Assembly: GCA_016800925.1 (NCBI GenBank)
Contig: JABCPU010000006.1
Span: forward strand, 310,001-374,000
Length of the DNA stretch: 64,000 nucleotides
Source of the DNA: Suillus spraguei
Lineage: Eukaryota; Basidiomycota; Agaricomycetes; Boletales; Suillaceae
Direction: 5' to 3'
Shown here: one piece after another, positions 51,491-62,953 of the stretch
Layout: every line of letters starts with the position of its first letter
Numbering within the stretch: the first letter of the stretch is position 1
Position numbers and translations under genes: made by a program
The notes under the pieces: model-generated
What the model was told of the DNA's origin: nothing
The model's database searches: none
The model's input: only the letters and a program-made list of their open reading frames with translations

Positions 51491-51697
51491 ACTAACGTTG
51501 TCACATTAGGAAATAATAACTGATATAGACCGAGGCTGAGAATTCCAAACGACGTCCGGCATCGCGGCACGCGTTTCTGAAGGGTAAAAATTATAATACA
51601 TAATATTTATTTTATTTTGGGACCTATTAAAGGCTACCTTGATGTGTGAGTGATACTCAGGACTGCCAGGGCTGCCTCGTGTCTAACTCAGTCTTAT

Positions 51698-53430
51698 TGT
51701 GTGTTGACCTGTTCACTTTGAAGTTTTGTGCCTTATTGGCATGCCTGGAATAATTATTGCCCGTCAACCTACCACAAGTCACGTGAGGCGCACACCTTGG
51801 CTTCTGGCTATTCACTGCATTGACAACGTATTGAAGCTGTGTAAGATTTTGGGACAATTCCATTTTACTAGTATGTCGTTGCTATTTTTCATCAGAAACA
51901 TTTGCAGGCGACCGATCAAGATTTCAATAACTTGACCTACCCCACCTGTGTGAAGGATGCACAGGCGTGGTTTGGCGTTTCAAGTTGACGGATTGCAAAT
52001 ATTAATATTTCCGGGACCTTTGCAGACTCCAGTCCCGATAGGGTGCTGTCTGATTCTTCTGTATACACAGTATTGTGCAGACTAATGTCCAGTGTGCTTA
52101 AAGAAAACTAACCGGCATCTTGCATTTCACCCAAGCAGTACTAAACTTGAAGTAACAGGTCATATTGGATCACGAAGACAAGCGCACAGCTTCTTAGACT
52201 GGGTCATATAATGCATAACTACAACAGACCTGGTCAGTCGTCCGCTATCATGGTCCAGTTGTTTGACCAAGCTGATATCATCATTGAGTTGACCTTGTAG
52301 ACATGTGAAACGGATACTACTTCCGGAACTGTCGCCCCTACCAGATGTCGGAGGAATTGTACTGTTTTGTAGAATGTGAGTATCCTTTGCTATCCATTAT
52401 TTCTGTGGCTGATCCTGGTTCTAACATCCTGCAGTACTCTTTGCGCAGAGGGTTCGTGCAGTAACAGGTCTCAGATGGCTGACAGTGTGTTGCAACGCTG
52501 TGGTAAGTCAGTCTTTTTTAATTGAAATGTTTTGTTCGACGGCCGAACGTATAGCTCTTCCTGGTCCTAGTGGCGGTGATATTTACATTAGAAAACTCTT
52601 CCTCCACTGGTGAGTCTCCTCCTGCTCGCTGATGTGGTGGTTTACACCGATGTGGTATGATAGTCTACAGTCACCTATCCCCAAAATCGCAAGTTGCTAC
52701 AAGAGCAAGGACGGTCGCATTGTCATCGTAGCCTATGTTTTGCTGGTCATCGGAGAAATAGGTGAGTTTCATGGTATTTTTACGTTATCGCATTAAATAT
52801 TTTATAGAAACTCTCAGCCTCATGTTATATCACTCGTGGAAGCTTTATAGATCGGAATACGATTTGCCTCTTGTGCGAGTACTGGTCAGACATGACATAT
52901 TTCACTTTACCTGTGGGTTTTGTGAGCGAAACATTGCTCTTCAAAGATTGACACTAACTTTGTGGTGGACCAGTATTTTCCACCATGGTCGTGATCGTTA
53001 CGGTTGTCATTCCCGTGCGTGTCCGTAGCATTATGGATCCAACGTTCAACTCAAGATCTGGTTGCAGGCATCATACGGAGACGCAGCATCAGAGTAGGCG
53101 ACTGCTTCTTGGACTGAACATATTCATATTGACTGACCGCCTCGTAGATTACAATTTGTGATGCACGGAATATTAGCGACACGTATGCACCGCGAGCTGT
53201 ACAGCACGGCTCATTACACTGAAGAGACTTCCATCGGGGATGCATCCCTTCCCGAGCCTCTTGTTTTTGCACCAGCTCCAGTCGTCCGAGATGCAACCTG
53301 ACTGCAGAGTCTTTTCTTTTACCATAGAGAATACTAGACCAATGATTTTTAGACAGACAATTTATATATTCTCTGTTGGTGAGAATATATAGTAACCCAT
53401 GAATCCACTGGGTTGTTTGCATTGAGCAAA
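51698..53430 (+). pseudogene. Duplicated segment 2 with decayed DUF6533-like gene (copy 7)
   Basis: This is the paralogue of 48699-50763. Traces of protein: SCYKSKDGRIVIVAYVLLVI (near 52700), [20 protein letters not shown] then [16 protein letters not shown] (52800-52920), and PTFNSRSGCRHHTETQHQSR (near 53040). It is slightly better preserved than segment 1, but no complete gene could be assembled. GCTGTGTAAGATTTTGGGAC is identical in the two segments. Confidence 0.5.
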
Positions 53431-53979
53431 AAAGTATCAGAACATATAATAATTCAAAGAACGCAGCCCCACGAATGAAATCTCAATCGAATGCAAATAA
53501 AATGGAAGTCAACAGCGAAATGGAAACGAGGTATACAATTAGAATTGAAACCTGCAGGATTCCGAGAATGAACGGATGCTTAGCATCGCTGGTCCATCAT
53601 GTTCAGGAGCATTTTATGATGGGCCTCGCCAAACTACTGATGTCAAATCATTCTGGTGCACGCCATTCTGAATGGTAACGTTGAACACGGACAAAAATAA
53701 TACCAGCTACTGAGCCAGACACGAGGCGGCCCATGTGAGTAATAACGACTAAATGTTGATACGCGACCTACGCGATAGAAAGCGCTGAATCTAAAATTAT
53801 ACAATCCGAGACTGAAGAACCATAAAAGAATTCGTGACCCCTAGAAAGCATCTCCCTTGGTAGGTTCACACCAATGCTACAGCCAAAAAAAAATATTCAG
53901 TTCTCGACACTAGGGCGGTTCGCAATAACTCACATTCAGTTTCTGCGCATGTGCTAGTCTGTGTGTTTGGGTACGACAG
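53431..53979. other. Intergenic, no gene seen
   Basis: Sequence between the duplicated segment and the F-box gene; a run of nine A bases near 53890. No features recognised. Confidence 0.5.
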
Positions 53980-55582
53980 TTATATCCGTACCAGCAGTTG
54001 TCTGGGATTAAGTGTCCTCCTGGGGAAATTAAGTGAATGGACATCCGTGAAAGTGGTCAAGGGCAGAAACTTACGCTTAACCTTCTGGCCCAGGTACCAG
54101 ATATGGAGATGGTCGCGCATAAACTTCTCCAAGCATTGTGAACATAGCCAGTCTGCTTTTTTCCAGGTGAGATAAGCCGGTGTTTTGTAGTCGAACAACC
54201 CCCCCACAAGCTCCTCCGCTGGTGTCTCCCGCAACACAGTCAAAAAACGTACATTGTCTGCAAGATTTGCGCTGAGACGACCTTTCAGTAACTGTGTGAT
54301 TGAGTGGAGAGACTGTTTGTCCCAGAGGTAGCTCCAGTCTTGGTAATTACAAGGTGAGTGTGTACTACAGGCTGTAATGTTTGACTTACTACTTGGTCCC
54401 CATAGATCCAACCCCTTAGCAGTATCGGATTGACATTGCAAGCCTGTCACCAGATGAGCAGTCATCAACTGAAAATGATAGAGGATACAAACACCGATCA
54501 TGCTCTCCAACGATTTCATCAATTATAGGCTGTTTTTGGTTAACGGGAAGGTGAGGCGGTTCTTTCCTGTCACCCAAGACAGAAGTTAAAGGTCCAACTA
54601 TGAAGTCGTCAAAGAAGAAATTTTCTTCAGCGACGTCGAGATCCCATTCGGGAATACATTCCAACCCCCCCTTATATACATCAATCACGCTGTGGGGAGC
54701 ACAGTATAGCACAAACGTTGACTCAGGGCTATCTATGCGAGCTTCATGAGTGGGTGGAGCCTGAATGGCGATGCTCGCGCTCACAGGATGCAGATACGGT
54801 CATAGTAAAGTCAAACCCCTCAGCACGAGCGATTATTCTTCGCAAAAAAGTTTCAATCTTTTGAATATCCCTCAGCTCAGGAGTGGAAAGACTTCCGAAG
54901 AAGCCTTTTCGTAGTGAAAAGGCTTCTTGGAGTACCGATTCTATTTCGTCTTGATCTGAGTCAGGATCAATAGCTGATTCGTAAGCGTTGTGGCCGTAGA
55001 CGGCGGAGAACAAGGACAATCTATACATCGCTTTCTGGAATCGTGTCGACTCCACCAAGGAGAGCTGGCTTGTCTTAAATCTTCGGTCTTTCATTCTAAT
55101 GGAACAACTAAGACGAATAGGATTGTAAAAGATGACAAAAAATACCTCCAACTAAACAGGCTTTCCAGCTCTTGAACAGAAGTGGAAATGGCCACAAGGC
55201 TTCTGATGTCCTCGCTAGAAAACACTGGGTTTTCCTGGATATCGTCTTCACCCAAGAGTTCAGCAACGGGCTTGGAATATAGCTGCGCATTTTGGCAACG
55301 AACGAAACGTAATGCTTGTGGTAAGGCTGGTCCAACCAAGTTGTAAGCCACAGAGCGAACAACTGAGCGAGGATGTTGTTGAAAGACATTGTAGATAGTC
55401 TTTGAGGTCAAGATTGTTGATACAAGGCATTGAAAATCAGGCAAAGACCTCAGGATACACTCTACAAGATCAGCATTCAGGAAGGAACTATGCATTGGGT
55501 GAATCGTGTTTCCCATCCGGCGATTCAGGGGGTTAGAAGGTATTGCGAACTGGTAGGCCCTCCTCCGGTTTGTTCGAGACAC
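53980..55582 (-). CDS. F-box domain protein
   Basis: The N-terminal exon carries an F-box-like helix set, FLNADLVECILRSLPDFQCL then VSTILTSKTIYNVFQQHPRS, followed by VAYNLVGPALPQALRFVRCQ. F-box proteins link substrates to SCF ubiquitin ligases. The intron after ELESLFSW (GTATTT...CATTAG) leads to RMKDRRFKTSQLSLVESTRF and FFGSLSTPELRDIQKIETFL. Another intron (GTATCT...ATTCAG) leads to APPTHEARIDSPESTFVLYC. The C-terminal part has SVDDCSSGD or LMTAHLVTG depending on splicing, then ETPAEELVGGLFDYKTPAYL and a CxxC ending ADWLCSQCLEKFMRDHLHIW, typical of a basidiomycete-specific F-box group. The start may be 55582 or the later MGNTIHPMHSS. The joint near 54480 did not resolve to a clean frame. Substrate unknown. 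Confidence 0.75.
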
Positions 55583-55857
55583 GGTTCAGGTCGATTACGA
55601 ACAACAGTCGAGAGGTGATTTTTTCGTGGTGTCCAGTGAATAAATGCAAATGTGACTGGTTGAGTAGTGAGTCAAGCCGCTCAAGCGGTGAGAGCAAGCC
55701 TAGTGTGTGGGAACCTAAAGAACAAACTAAGACCCCGGAACAGGGTAACGCGCCAATTCTTCAGATTCACTGTTCAGAATCGCAAGTGGTGTCAACGCAC
55801 AGGGCCTTGAGCGCTTCAGCTTCAGTCTCAACGAATTAATCAGTGTAATTGTCCAAG

Positions 55858-57648
55858 ATGTCATCTGGGGGAGGGTAGGCTCTAGTTTATATTTTCAAAC
55901 CTACGGCTCAAGTCATCTAGTACCAATATCTTTGGCACTAGTAACGCCAGCACGTCCATCTTTGGGCAATCTAACGCGCCAAAGCCCACAACTTCGCTCT
56001 TTGGAAATACTCAGCCCTCCTCCGGAACAGGGACAACAACGACGGGTTTTGGTGGCTTCGGAATGCAGACCCAGACCCAGCAACCTGCTCAAGGAAGTTC
56101 TGTGTTTGGAGGAGGCGCTTTCGGACAGACACAACCGCAGCAGCCATCCGGATCAACTTCGATATTTGGACAGCCTGCGCAGCAACAGCAACCCACAACG
56201 TCGCTCTTTGGGCAGCCTGTTCAACAGCAGCCATCGGGTACATCTTTGTTTGCAAACCCTGCAACAACAAATACAACTGGGCAGCAAACTGGCAGCACAT
56301 TTGGAAGCATTCAACCGCAACAGTCTACTAGTCTCTTTGGGAGCACGCAACCGCAACAATCGACCGGTCTATTTGGAACTGTGCAGCCGCAACAGTCGAC
56401 TAGTCTCTTTGGAACCACACAACCACAACAGCAGACAAACAATATATTCGGAAACACCCAGTCACAGCAGCCGGGTGGACTGTTCGGGAGCACAGCTGCT
56501 CAACAGGTAGCTCCTGCTGGCGGGCTAGGGGTGAGTACAGCGGGGACATCGATCTTCGGGCAACAAAGACAACCATCGTGAGTTCCTTTCGCATCGTTCT
56601 GATTTCAATTAGTGTTGACGTATCGCAGGATGATGAGGTTAGTTAGAAGTACTCACGTTTAGGCGTGATTTTAATGATGTTTGAATAGTACCACACCCAT
56701 AAGCGGACCTGCACCTTTTTCAAAATCCACGAAGTTCAACGATCTTCCAGATGATATCAAGAAGACGTTTGAAGCTATTGAGTACGTTGCTCATATGTGT
56801 TAGTATATCCCAGGACTTACTTCCCACAGCTCGCACATTCAGGGACGTATACAAATAAGCAATGAGCTCAAACAACGAAAAATGGGGGACGAGGCGATCA
56901 AGGGCCAGGAGTTGATTCACGAACTACACAAAGTGCGCCTCATTCTATTACATATATGCAACGTGTCCAGTTACTGACTTCCTCGATTCAGGAGCTCCTT
57001 GGTGTATCCTCCGTTATCCGATCAGACTCTCTTTTCGCCAAGGATCTGAAAGCGAAGACTGAACAAGCGGTTCAAGACACGATTGTTGCAACCACCATTA
57101 TTGAGGGCTTTAAGTACCCCCATCAGAGCGCAGCATATCTCAAGAATCATGCTTCCTTCCCTCTGGAGTACGTGTGGATCATCGATGTGAAGTATCTTGG
57201 AGTATTAACGCGCTACTGACCAGATTCTTCACCCGAGTCACGCAAGAGATGCAGGAACGTTTGCAGTGGTTCAAAAACACTATCGAAGTATGATACCGCA
57301 TTTTTGGTTACACCTTGAAGTATTCTGATACATCGAACAGCAAATTGAGCGAAAACTATCTGCATCAGCATCCCAATCTCAAAATACACCCCAAGGTCAG
57401 ACTTTCCTTCGTTCCCCTCATCTTTACCTTATATTCCCCTAGCAATTTCATCCACCCTCCAGACGCAGCATGCCATATTCGTTGCGCTTGCGGCTAGGAC
57501 AGCGGCTGTTGACGCCGAGGTTCAAAAGGTGAAGGCATTGTACACACAGCTGTGGCGCGCGAAAACGGGGAGCATGCGTGATCCTTTTAATGAACTTGAC
57601 CGTGGTGGTGGGGGAGAGTTTGGGATGGAGTCGTTACAGGTCAAGTGA
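55858..57648 (+). CDS. FG-repeat nucleoporin, central-channel type (Nup49/Nup58-like)
   Basis: Exon 1 (55858-55874, MSSGG) is very short and joins across a 46-nt intron to TNIFGTSNAS. Residues about 5-235 are FG repeats (SIFG, SLFG, GLFG, NIFG) in Gln/Ser/Thr-rich linkers, the permeability-barrier type. After PISGPAPFSKSTKFNDLPDD a helical, coiled-coil C-terminal region follows: SHIQGRIQISNELKQRKMGD, SVIRSDSLFAKDLKAKTEQA, AYLKNHASFPLEFFTRVTQE, LYTQLWRAKTGSMRDPFNEL, ending at 57648. This architecture fits the Nsp1-Nup57-Nup49 channel complex, and the C-terminal region looks most like fungal Nup49 (vertebrate Nup58/45). Nup57/Nup54 is the alternative. Introns are short; no break seen. Confidence 0.85.
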
Positions 57649-57922
57649 GGTAGCTCTGCAAATTCCGTGATCTGATACCAACTCGGGAAAATATATTCTT
57701 GCATAAACGTCGCATATATATCCGATTGCTTCTGTGAACTGTGGATATACCCCACTTAATGTTGTATACTATTGTGATATTTGAGTCTGTGACACCGAGC
57801 ACGTCTACTAGTAGAGGAGGCAGTTGCACTGCCTCGTGACTGCCTCCATTCAATAATGTCCTCACTGCCACCAGAAATCTCAGCCTGAACACCTTACGTC
57901 TATTCAAATACCCATTCTGCCG

Positions 57923-59095
57923 ATGGCCTACGTTTCCCAGCAGATCGACGTGGTCAGCGGCGAGCAGTACCGTTATGCATTGACTAATTTCGTGCGTGCT
58001 ATCATCATCAGTGATCTTAGTGTCACTGACCTATAATCTCTTTTATCTCTTTTCCAGCGAATCGCGCACGAGAAGGTCGAAGAACAACGTCGGCAACTCG
58101 AAGAACAAGAGAAACAGGTTGCATTGCTCCGCGCGCGGATCGCCTTACTAGAAGGGACTGCGAATGATGAACAACAGGAGGGTAGAAATTATGGGGGCAG
58201 CTCAGTCGACGACTTCTCCATCAAAGTATGTTTCGTTCATTGAGTTATGGGACTACCCTCTAGTCTGCTGTGTCTACAGAATGCCGCGTCCCAGTTGGAG
58301 CGCTCGATCAATCGCTGGGCAGCAGATGTTGTACGCGCGCCGCCCTCCGCGCTGTCTGATATCCATGGAGCCGCCTTGGGCGATATCACAGGCTCTTATG
58401 ATCCTGTGCCCTATGATGCCTCACCAATGCAGGTACAGAACATCCTCCGCCATGCGATGTCAGAAGTCATCGGCAGCGAGATCATCAACAATCTCGTTGT
58501 GACCAACTCCCCTGAGGCAAACGTCCAACTCACGAGGATCCATGAACACTTATTCGCTCGTACATATCAACCTTACATTTTCTCACTTGGCAAATGCTGA
58601 TGATCGTGGTATGCACTAGGCAACCCTGTTGTAGCATGCGTTTGGCGCCGACAAACATTCTCAGCAGCAGTGGAGACCTGCGACCCAGAAATGACAGCTA
58701 GTATTCTTGCAGAGACCCTCCCAGCCCTCACCAAAGTGCTTGGGGGATCAGCAAGCAAGACAACTCCGATTCTAGCAAGCGCACACACGTTCTCTCGCAT
58801 GCTGCACGGTGCCCCATCGTCATCCACCGACGTATTTTACCGCAGCTTCGTCCCCGAGATCGGAAGCATCCTCTATCCACGTCAGATAGAACTCGTGCGT
58901 CGCTGTCTCAAGAGCGAGCGGGGTGAGCAGGATCGTGTGGGTGCAACGATCTTCCCTGGGCTTGTGAAGGTCGCGAGGGGCGGGGTGACAACTACCGAGC
59001 AGAATCAGGAGACGGTACATACGGTCGTGCGGCGCGCGCAGGTGATCTGCGAATGTGCGCTCGCATCATCAGGGAATGTACCAATGCAAGGGTAG
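57923..59095 (+). CDS. Coiled-coil conserved fungal protein
   Basis: Four exons, 57923-57991, 58058-58225, 58280-58559 and 58620-59095, are joined by introns of 66, 54 and 60 nt, all in frame, giving 330 residues. The N-terminus MAYVSQQIDVVSGEQYRYAL leads into a coiled coil at about residues 25-60 (KVEEQRRQLEEQEKQVALLR). Then come QLERSINRWAADVVRAPPSA, a helical middle (NILRHAMSEVIGSEIINNLV) and a C-terminal FYRSFVPEIGSILYPRQIEL. I know close relatives in other Agaricomycetes but no function. No membrane span or signal. The compact spacing (275 bp after the nucleoporin) and clean frames suggest an active gene. Confidence 0.85.
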
Positions 59096-59202
59096 TATGA
59101 ACCTCTGGATTTTGCCAGTTTTGACTTAGACAAGATGGAAAGGATGATACCATGAGGGTGGGGTATATCATGGAGTAATCTATATATTGCTAGCATCCAA
59201 AT

Positions 59203-61348
59203 CTATACGACAAGCAGCGATGCGAGTGTTGCTTGTGATTGTATCACCTATGACGGCGTTAGTGTGACACATGAAACGACTTGAGACATCAATACCTCAA
59301 GAGCCTGTAGAACCTCCAGTCGTCTCCGTGCAGCTTCCAACCAATCATGGAGCAGCTCCCTCGCAGTTCCTTTCACTTGATTCAGCTCTCTTGCGGCACT
59401 ATCGAGATCCTTCTCATTCATGTAATACTCTGCTCTCGACAATACACTCAGTACGTCCGACCCAGGGACGAGTCCATGCCGCTGGAACCTAAACAGAGAA
59501 AGGAAGTGCGAAGCCAAGTGCGTGAGCACACCTGCATCCTGATCGGGGACCAAAGCAACGCTCGAGACGCGTGGCCGAACAGAGGTGCTAAACCATGATG
59601 CGAGGTCTGCGAACGGCTCAACGCCAATGTCGGGCATGTCACTTTGTTCAAGGGAGTCCAATGCCGCAGCAATTATTGTGTCTTCCTTGGCGACTGCGAT
59701 GTGTCGGAGCACACGGAGTTCTTCACGGAATGGCTTGCGTATAGATGCGTCGACAGCACTCTGCATAGCGCGTATGGCAGTCCACATACTGTGCACACGA
59801 ATATTCTCATCAAGATAGGAAGAATTGTCGAGTGCGAGACGTTCAAGGCGCTTGAGACTTGTCGCGAGCTCGTCAAGCTTGGCGAGACGACCCCCACGTT
59901 CTTGTTCAACGCGAACTTTGACCTCACGGATCCACCGCCTCTGCATCTCTATGCCCTGTGCGATCACTTCCTCCTTCAACCTGTAAATAGTAAGTAAGGT
60001 GACATGTACCGAGCCAGCGACTGTCACCTACCGCTCATTAATGAGTTCTGTCTGGGTACGTAATTCCTGCTCAACTTCTCGCGGTAAACCTGCGCGAACC
60101 TGCTACGCTCCTCGTCATAGAATGTCCTGAAACCGTCTTGTTGTGAATCCAGTTTATCCTGTGCCTCAAGCTCGAGCTCAAGAAGCTTTGTGGTATACTC
60201 CCGCGCTTGTTCATCAAGCTTCATCTCTAGCTGCAGCTTCTCATCCTCCTTGATCTTCTCAATACGTGCTGCGAGGCTAGTGAGGTCACCCTTTGCAACC
60301 TCAAGAACATCTTTGGCTTTTTCAGAGGCAGCAGGGTTGGAGGCGAGGAAAGAGGCGAGGTTATCAATTGTAGATGCGAGCTGGGTAATCACAGGCTCAG
60401 ATACGGCAACTTCAGACACAGCTGGAGCAACAAGAGGTAGGGGCACGGGAGTAGGTTCCGCAGCAGCCTTCGGGGTAAGCTTTGAGGGTGTGGGGCGCTC
60501 ATAGCCAGGTGGGGGCTCAAAGCCGATAGGAAGGGGAGCAGCATAAACGACGACACCATCAGGATTTTTGTCCGACACAATTATAATGTCAGCGTCATCG
60601 CGCAGTGGGATAGTATCTGGAGAGGACCCGGACTGAGCCGGTGTAGTTGTCGCCTCATTAAGAGAGTCAACGGACTTCCCAGCAATGGATGCCTCTGCTC
60701 TGCGGATCAGCTCGTCCAACTCATCAGCGAACTGTGCGCCGTGTTGTCGTGCAATGGAAATTGCTTTTGCGGTAGCTTCCGGGACCGTCTCTTCCTCCAC
60801 TTTCTTTACGACAGTTTTGAGGGATGCAGCGACAGACTTTACGCGCTCTTTGGACTCCTTGAGTGCTGACTTGGCCGTCTTTTCAATTGTTTCCTCTGTC
60901 GGCGCGTTACCCAGCTGCCGCTGTACGAAGTTGTAGACGGCCTTGTAAGCGTCAACGGTAGTTACCACGATCTGTTCAATGGTAATATCATCCCACTTGT
61001 GCGCTTCGCCGTACTCGACGAGTTTCTTCCCCAAAGGAACATTGTCGGTGAACAGCTCACGGTACTGCTGGTTTTCGAAGGAAACGAATGCGCTACCGAT
61101 GTAGAATGTGCCCGTCGCTGCCACAGTATAGAATAAAATTCTGCGAACGACTTTTGTTGGTTTGGAACCAAATGAGGCATTGGAAGTGGAGGTGGAGGCT
61201 AGTCGCTGGTACAGTTAACTCCAACATAAGCCACGTCCCAGACAGAAACACTATTTAAGATTTGTCTGCTCACCCTGCAAGAAGTCCGTACAAATCCTCG
61301 TCCAACCGTCGTTGAGACATATCTAGGGACGGCTACGGCACGATGCAT
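59203..61348 (-). CDS. MIC60: Mic60/mitofilin, MICOS core subunit (one frame break)
   Basis: Mic60 anchors crista junctions in the inner mitochondrial membrane. Exon 1 (ATG 61348) gives a basic presequence, MHRAVAVPRYVSTTVGRGFV. The intron after TSCR joins RLASTSTSNASF, then KVVRRILFYTVAATGTFYIG (inner-membrane span, about residues 45-65) and FENQQYRELFTDNVPLGKKL. Coiled-coil follows to residue 400 or so (LTSLAARIEKIKEDEKLQLE), then the mitofilin C-terminal region: LKEEVIAQGIEMQRRWIREV, SVVDAS-type helices, FRFQRHGLVPGSDVLSVLSR. A last intron (GTATTG...GTCATAG) gives VIQSQATLASLLVV and the stop at 59203. One base is missing near 60077: YREK should continue VEQELRTQTELINER. Because the rest is intact, an assembly error seems likeliest. 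Confidence 0.9.
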
Positions 61349-62953
61349 TGCCGCCGTTGTGGTGCTCAATGAGCTCAAACCAAAGACTAGGCTGGCGAAT
61401 TACAAGGCAGAAATTAGTCCGGAAATTCCCGTGCTGCCGTTCATCCTACCAATCACGATTCACCATGTCCACAGTAGCGCCCACTGTCCAAGTAATCTCA
61501 AAATCACGAATATGACAGTCCCTCAAAAAGTACCATCCTCAATTGGAAACCCGCGATACGTCAAGCGCCTCAGGGTTGCAGTGGCTCGCGAAGCCATCAC
61601 AACTTGGCATGACTCAGCGCTCAGCGCTCATCCATGACGATTCAAGAATGCAAGTAATGCTAAGTATGTAATTCCATCATTGTCAGCTGCCAATTTATCG
61701 GTACTGTTGGCAAACAGGACATAATCAACATCTAATCAGTCGAATTAACGTTAGAGCTCTTCTGAAGAAGCACTTGGCCAGGATTCCGGAGAGTGTCAGC
61801 ACAAGCACGCAAGTACTACTATCATATACGTGCAGAAGGAACAGCTGTCTTTCTCCTTAAGATCTGATCAGAAAAGACTGATACGCGCAGTAATGATGGG
61901 ATCTGTCTACAAGGTCTCCTGCGATTCCCCTGAGCGTGTCACAAATTTTGAAGATAATCTTACGGTATGTTTACTCGATCGGTGACTTTTCACAGTCTGA
62001 AAGTCCGACGCATTGACATACTTTCACCTACCCCGTTCTAGATAGAAAATTCTGCAAATAGCAGCATTGCGGTGACATGCGCTGATGCAGTCTCTCGAAC
62101 CTTATTTGACCCTTATCGACGGGACTATTAGACCACTGTGTGGCTTTGATTATCGCCGAGTCGACGGTGAAGTGAGGCGGGCGGGCCATCAGAGCACTGG
62201 TGAGCTGCGGATAGTATCATGTATGCTGATATATATAGAAAAACTCTTTGTTATATTGGAATATAAAGTCATAAAGCTATGTACAACGTCGTAAAACTAC
62301 CGCAATCGACGTAAAGCTCCCTGGGGAGACTCACGAAATCTCTCATGCGTGTCCAGTGTCAATGAACACCGAAGACCTCCGAGTCGTACGCATCAGGATC
62401 AAGGTTTTTACGGCATGAGCACTGAGCATGAACAATTCAAAGAACAAGGTTTGCGTACGACATGTCTTTCCTTCCCTGGGGCCTGGTTTCTGTTTTGAAC
62501 CAGGTACTACATCATACATACACCAGAAAATCGCTGATTATATATCAGGCTGTATCATTGGCTGTGCAAATTGATGCACCTCAGTTAACATTGGGACTCA
62601 CTGTACGATGGATTGGGTATAGTACCACGTCTCACAATTTTCGTGTTGGAATGAAGAGATGGGCATCAGAGTACAGGTCTGACAGAGCGCTTCGCAGGAA
62701 GGACGAGGTGGATTTAAAGGTAATTATTCCCGGGTGTCCTTGGAAGCATGGCAAAGGGGCGATGGAAGCGTGGTAGCGATAGCGGAGGATCGGACACATG
62801 GCAGTAATTCAAGGCAGGGCCGATCTAAAAATTATTGTTTCAGCGAGATACTTGAAAGCGCTTGACAGTTGGTAGATATATTTCGCTGGCTTTCAGTAGT
62901 CCATCGTATGTTGTCCACTAAAATCGCCACTCACTCACACCCATCCCTCCAAT
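61349..62953. other. No supported gene
   Basis: This includes the MIC60 promoter side. The plus-strand frame at 62462-62776 (104 codons, ending CPWKHGKGAMEAW) is the best candidate exon but I do not recognise it. Confidence 0.4.

Noticed and set aside
55971..56594. Gln/Leu- and Cys-rich frames opposite the nucleoporin repeats
   Set aside because: They arise from reading the FG-repeat DNA on the wrong strand; the FG frame is the meaningful one.
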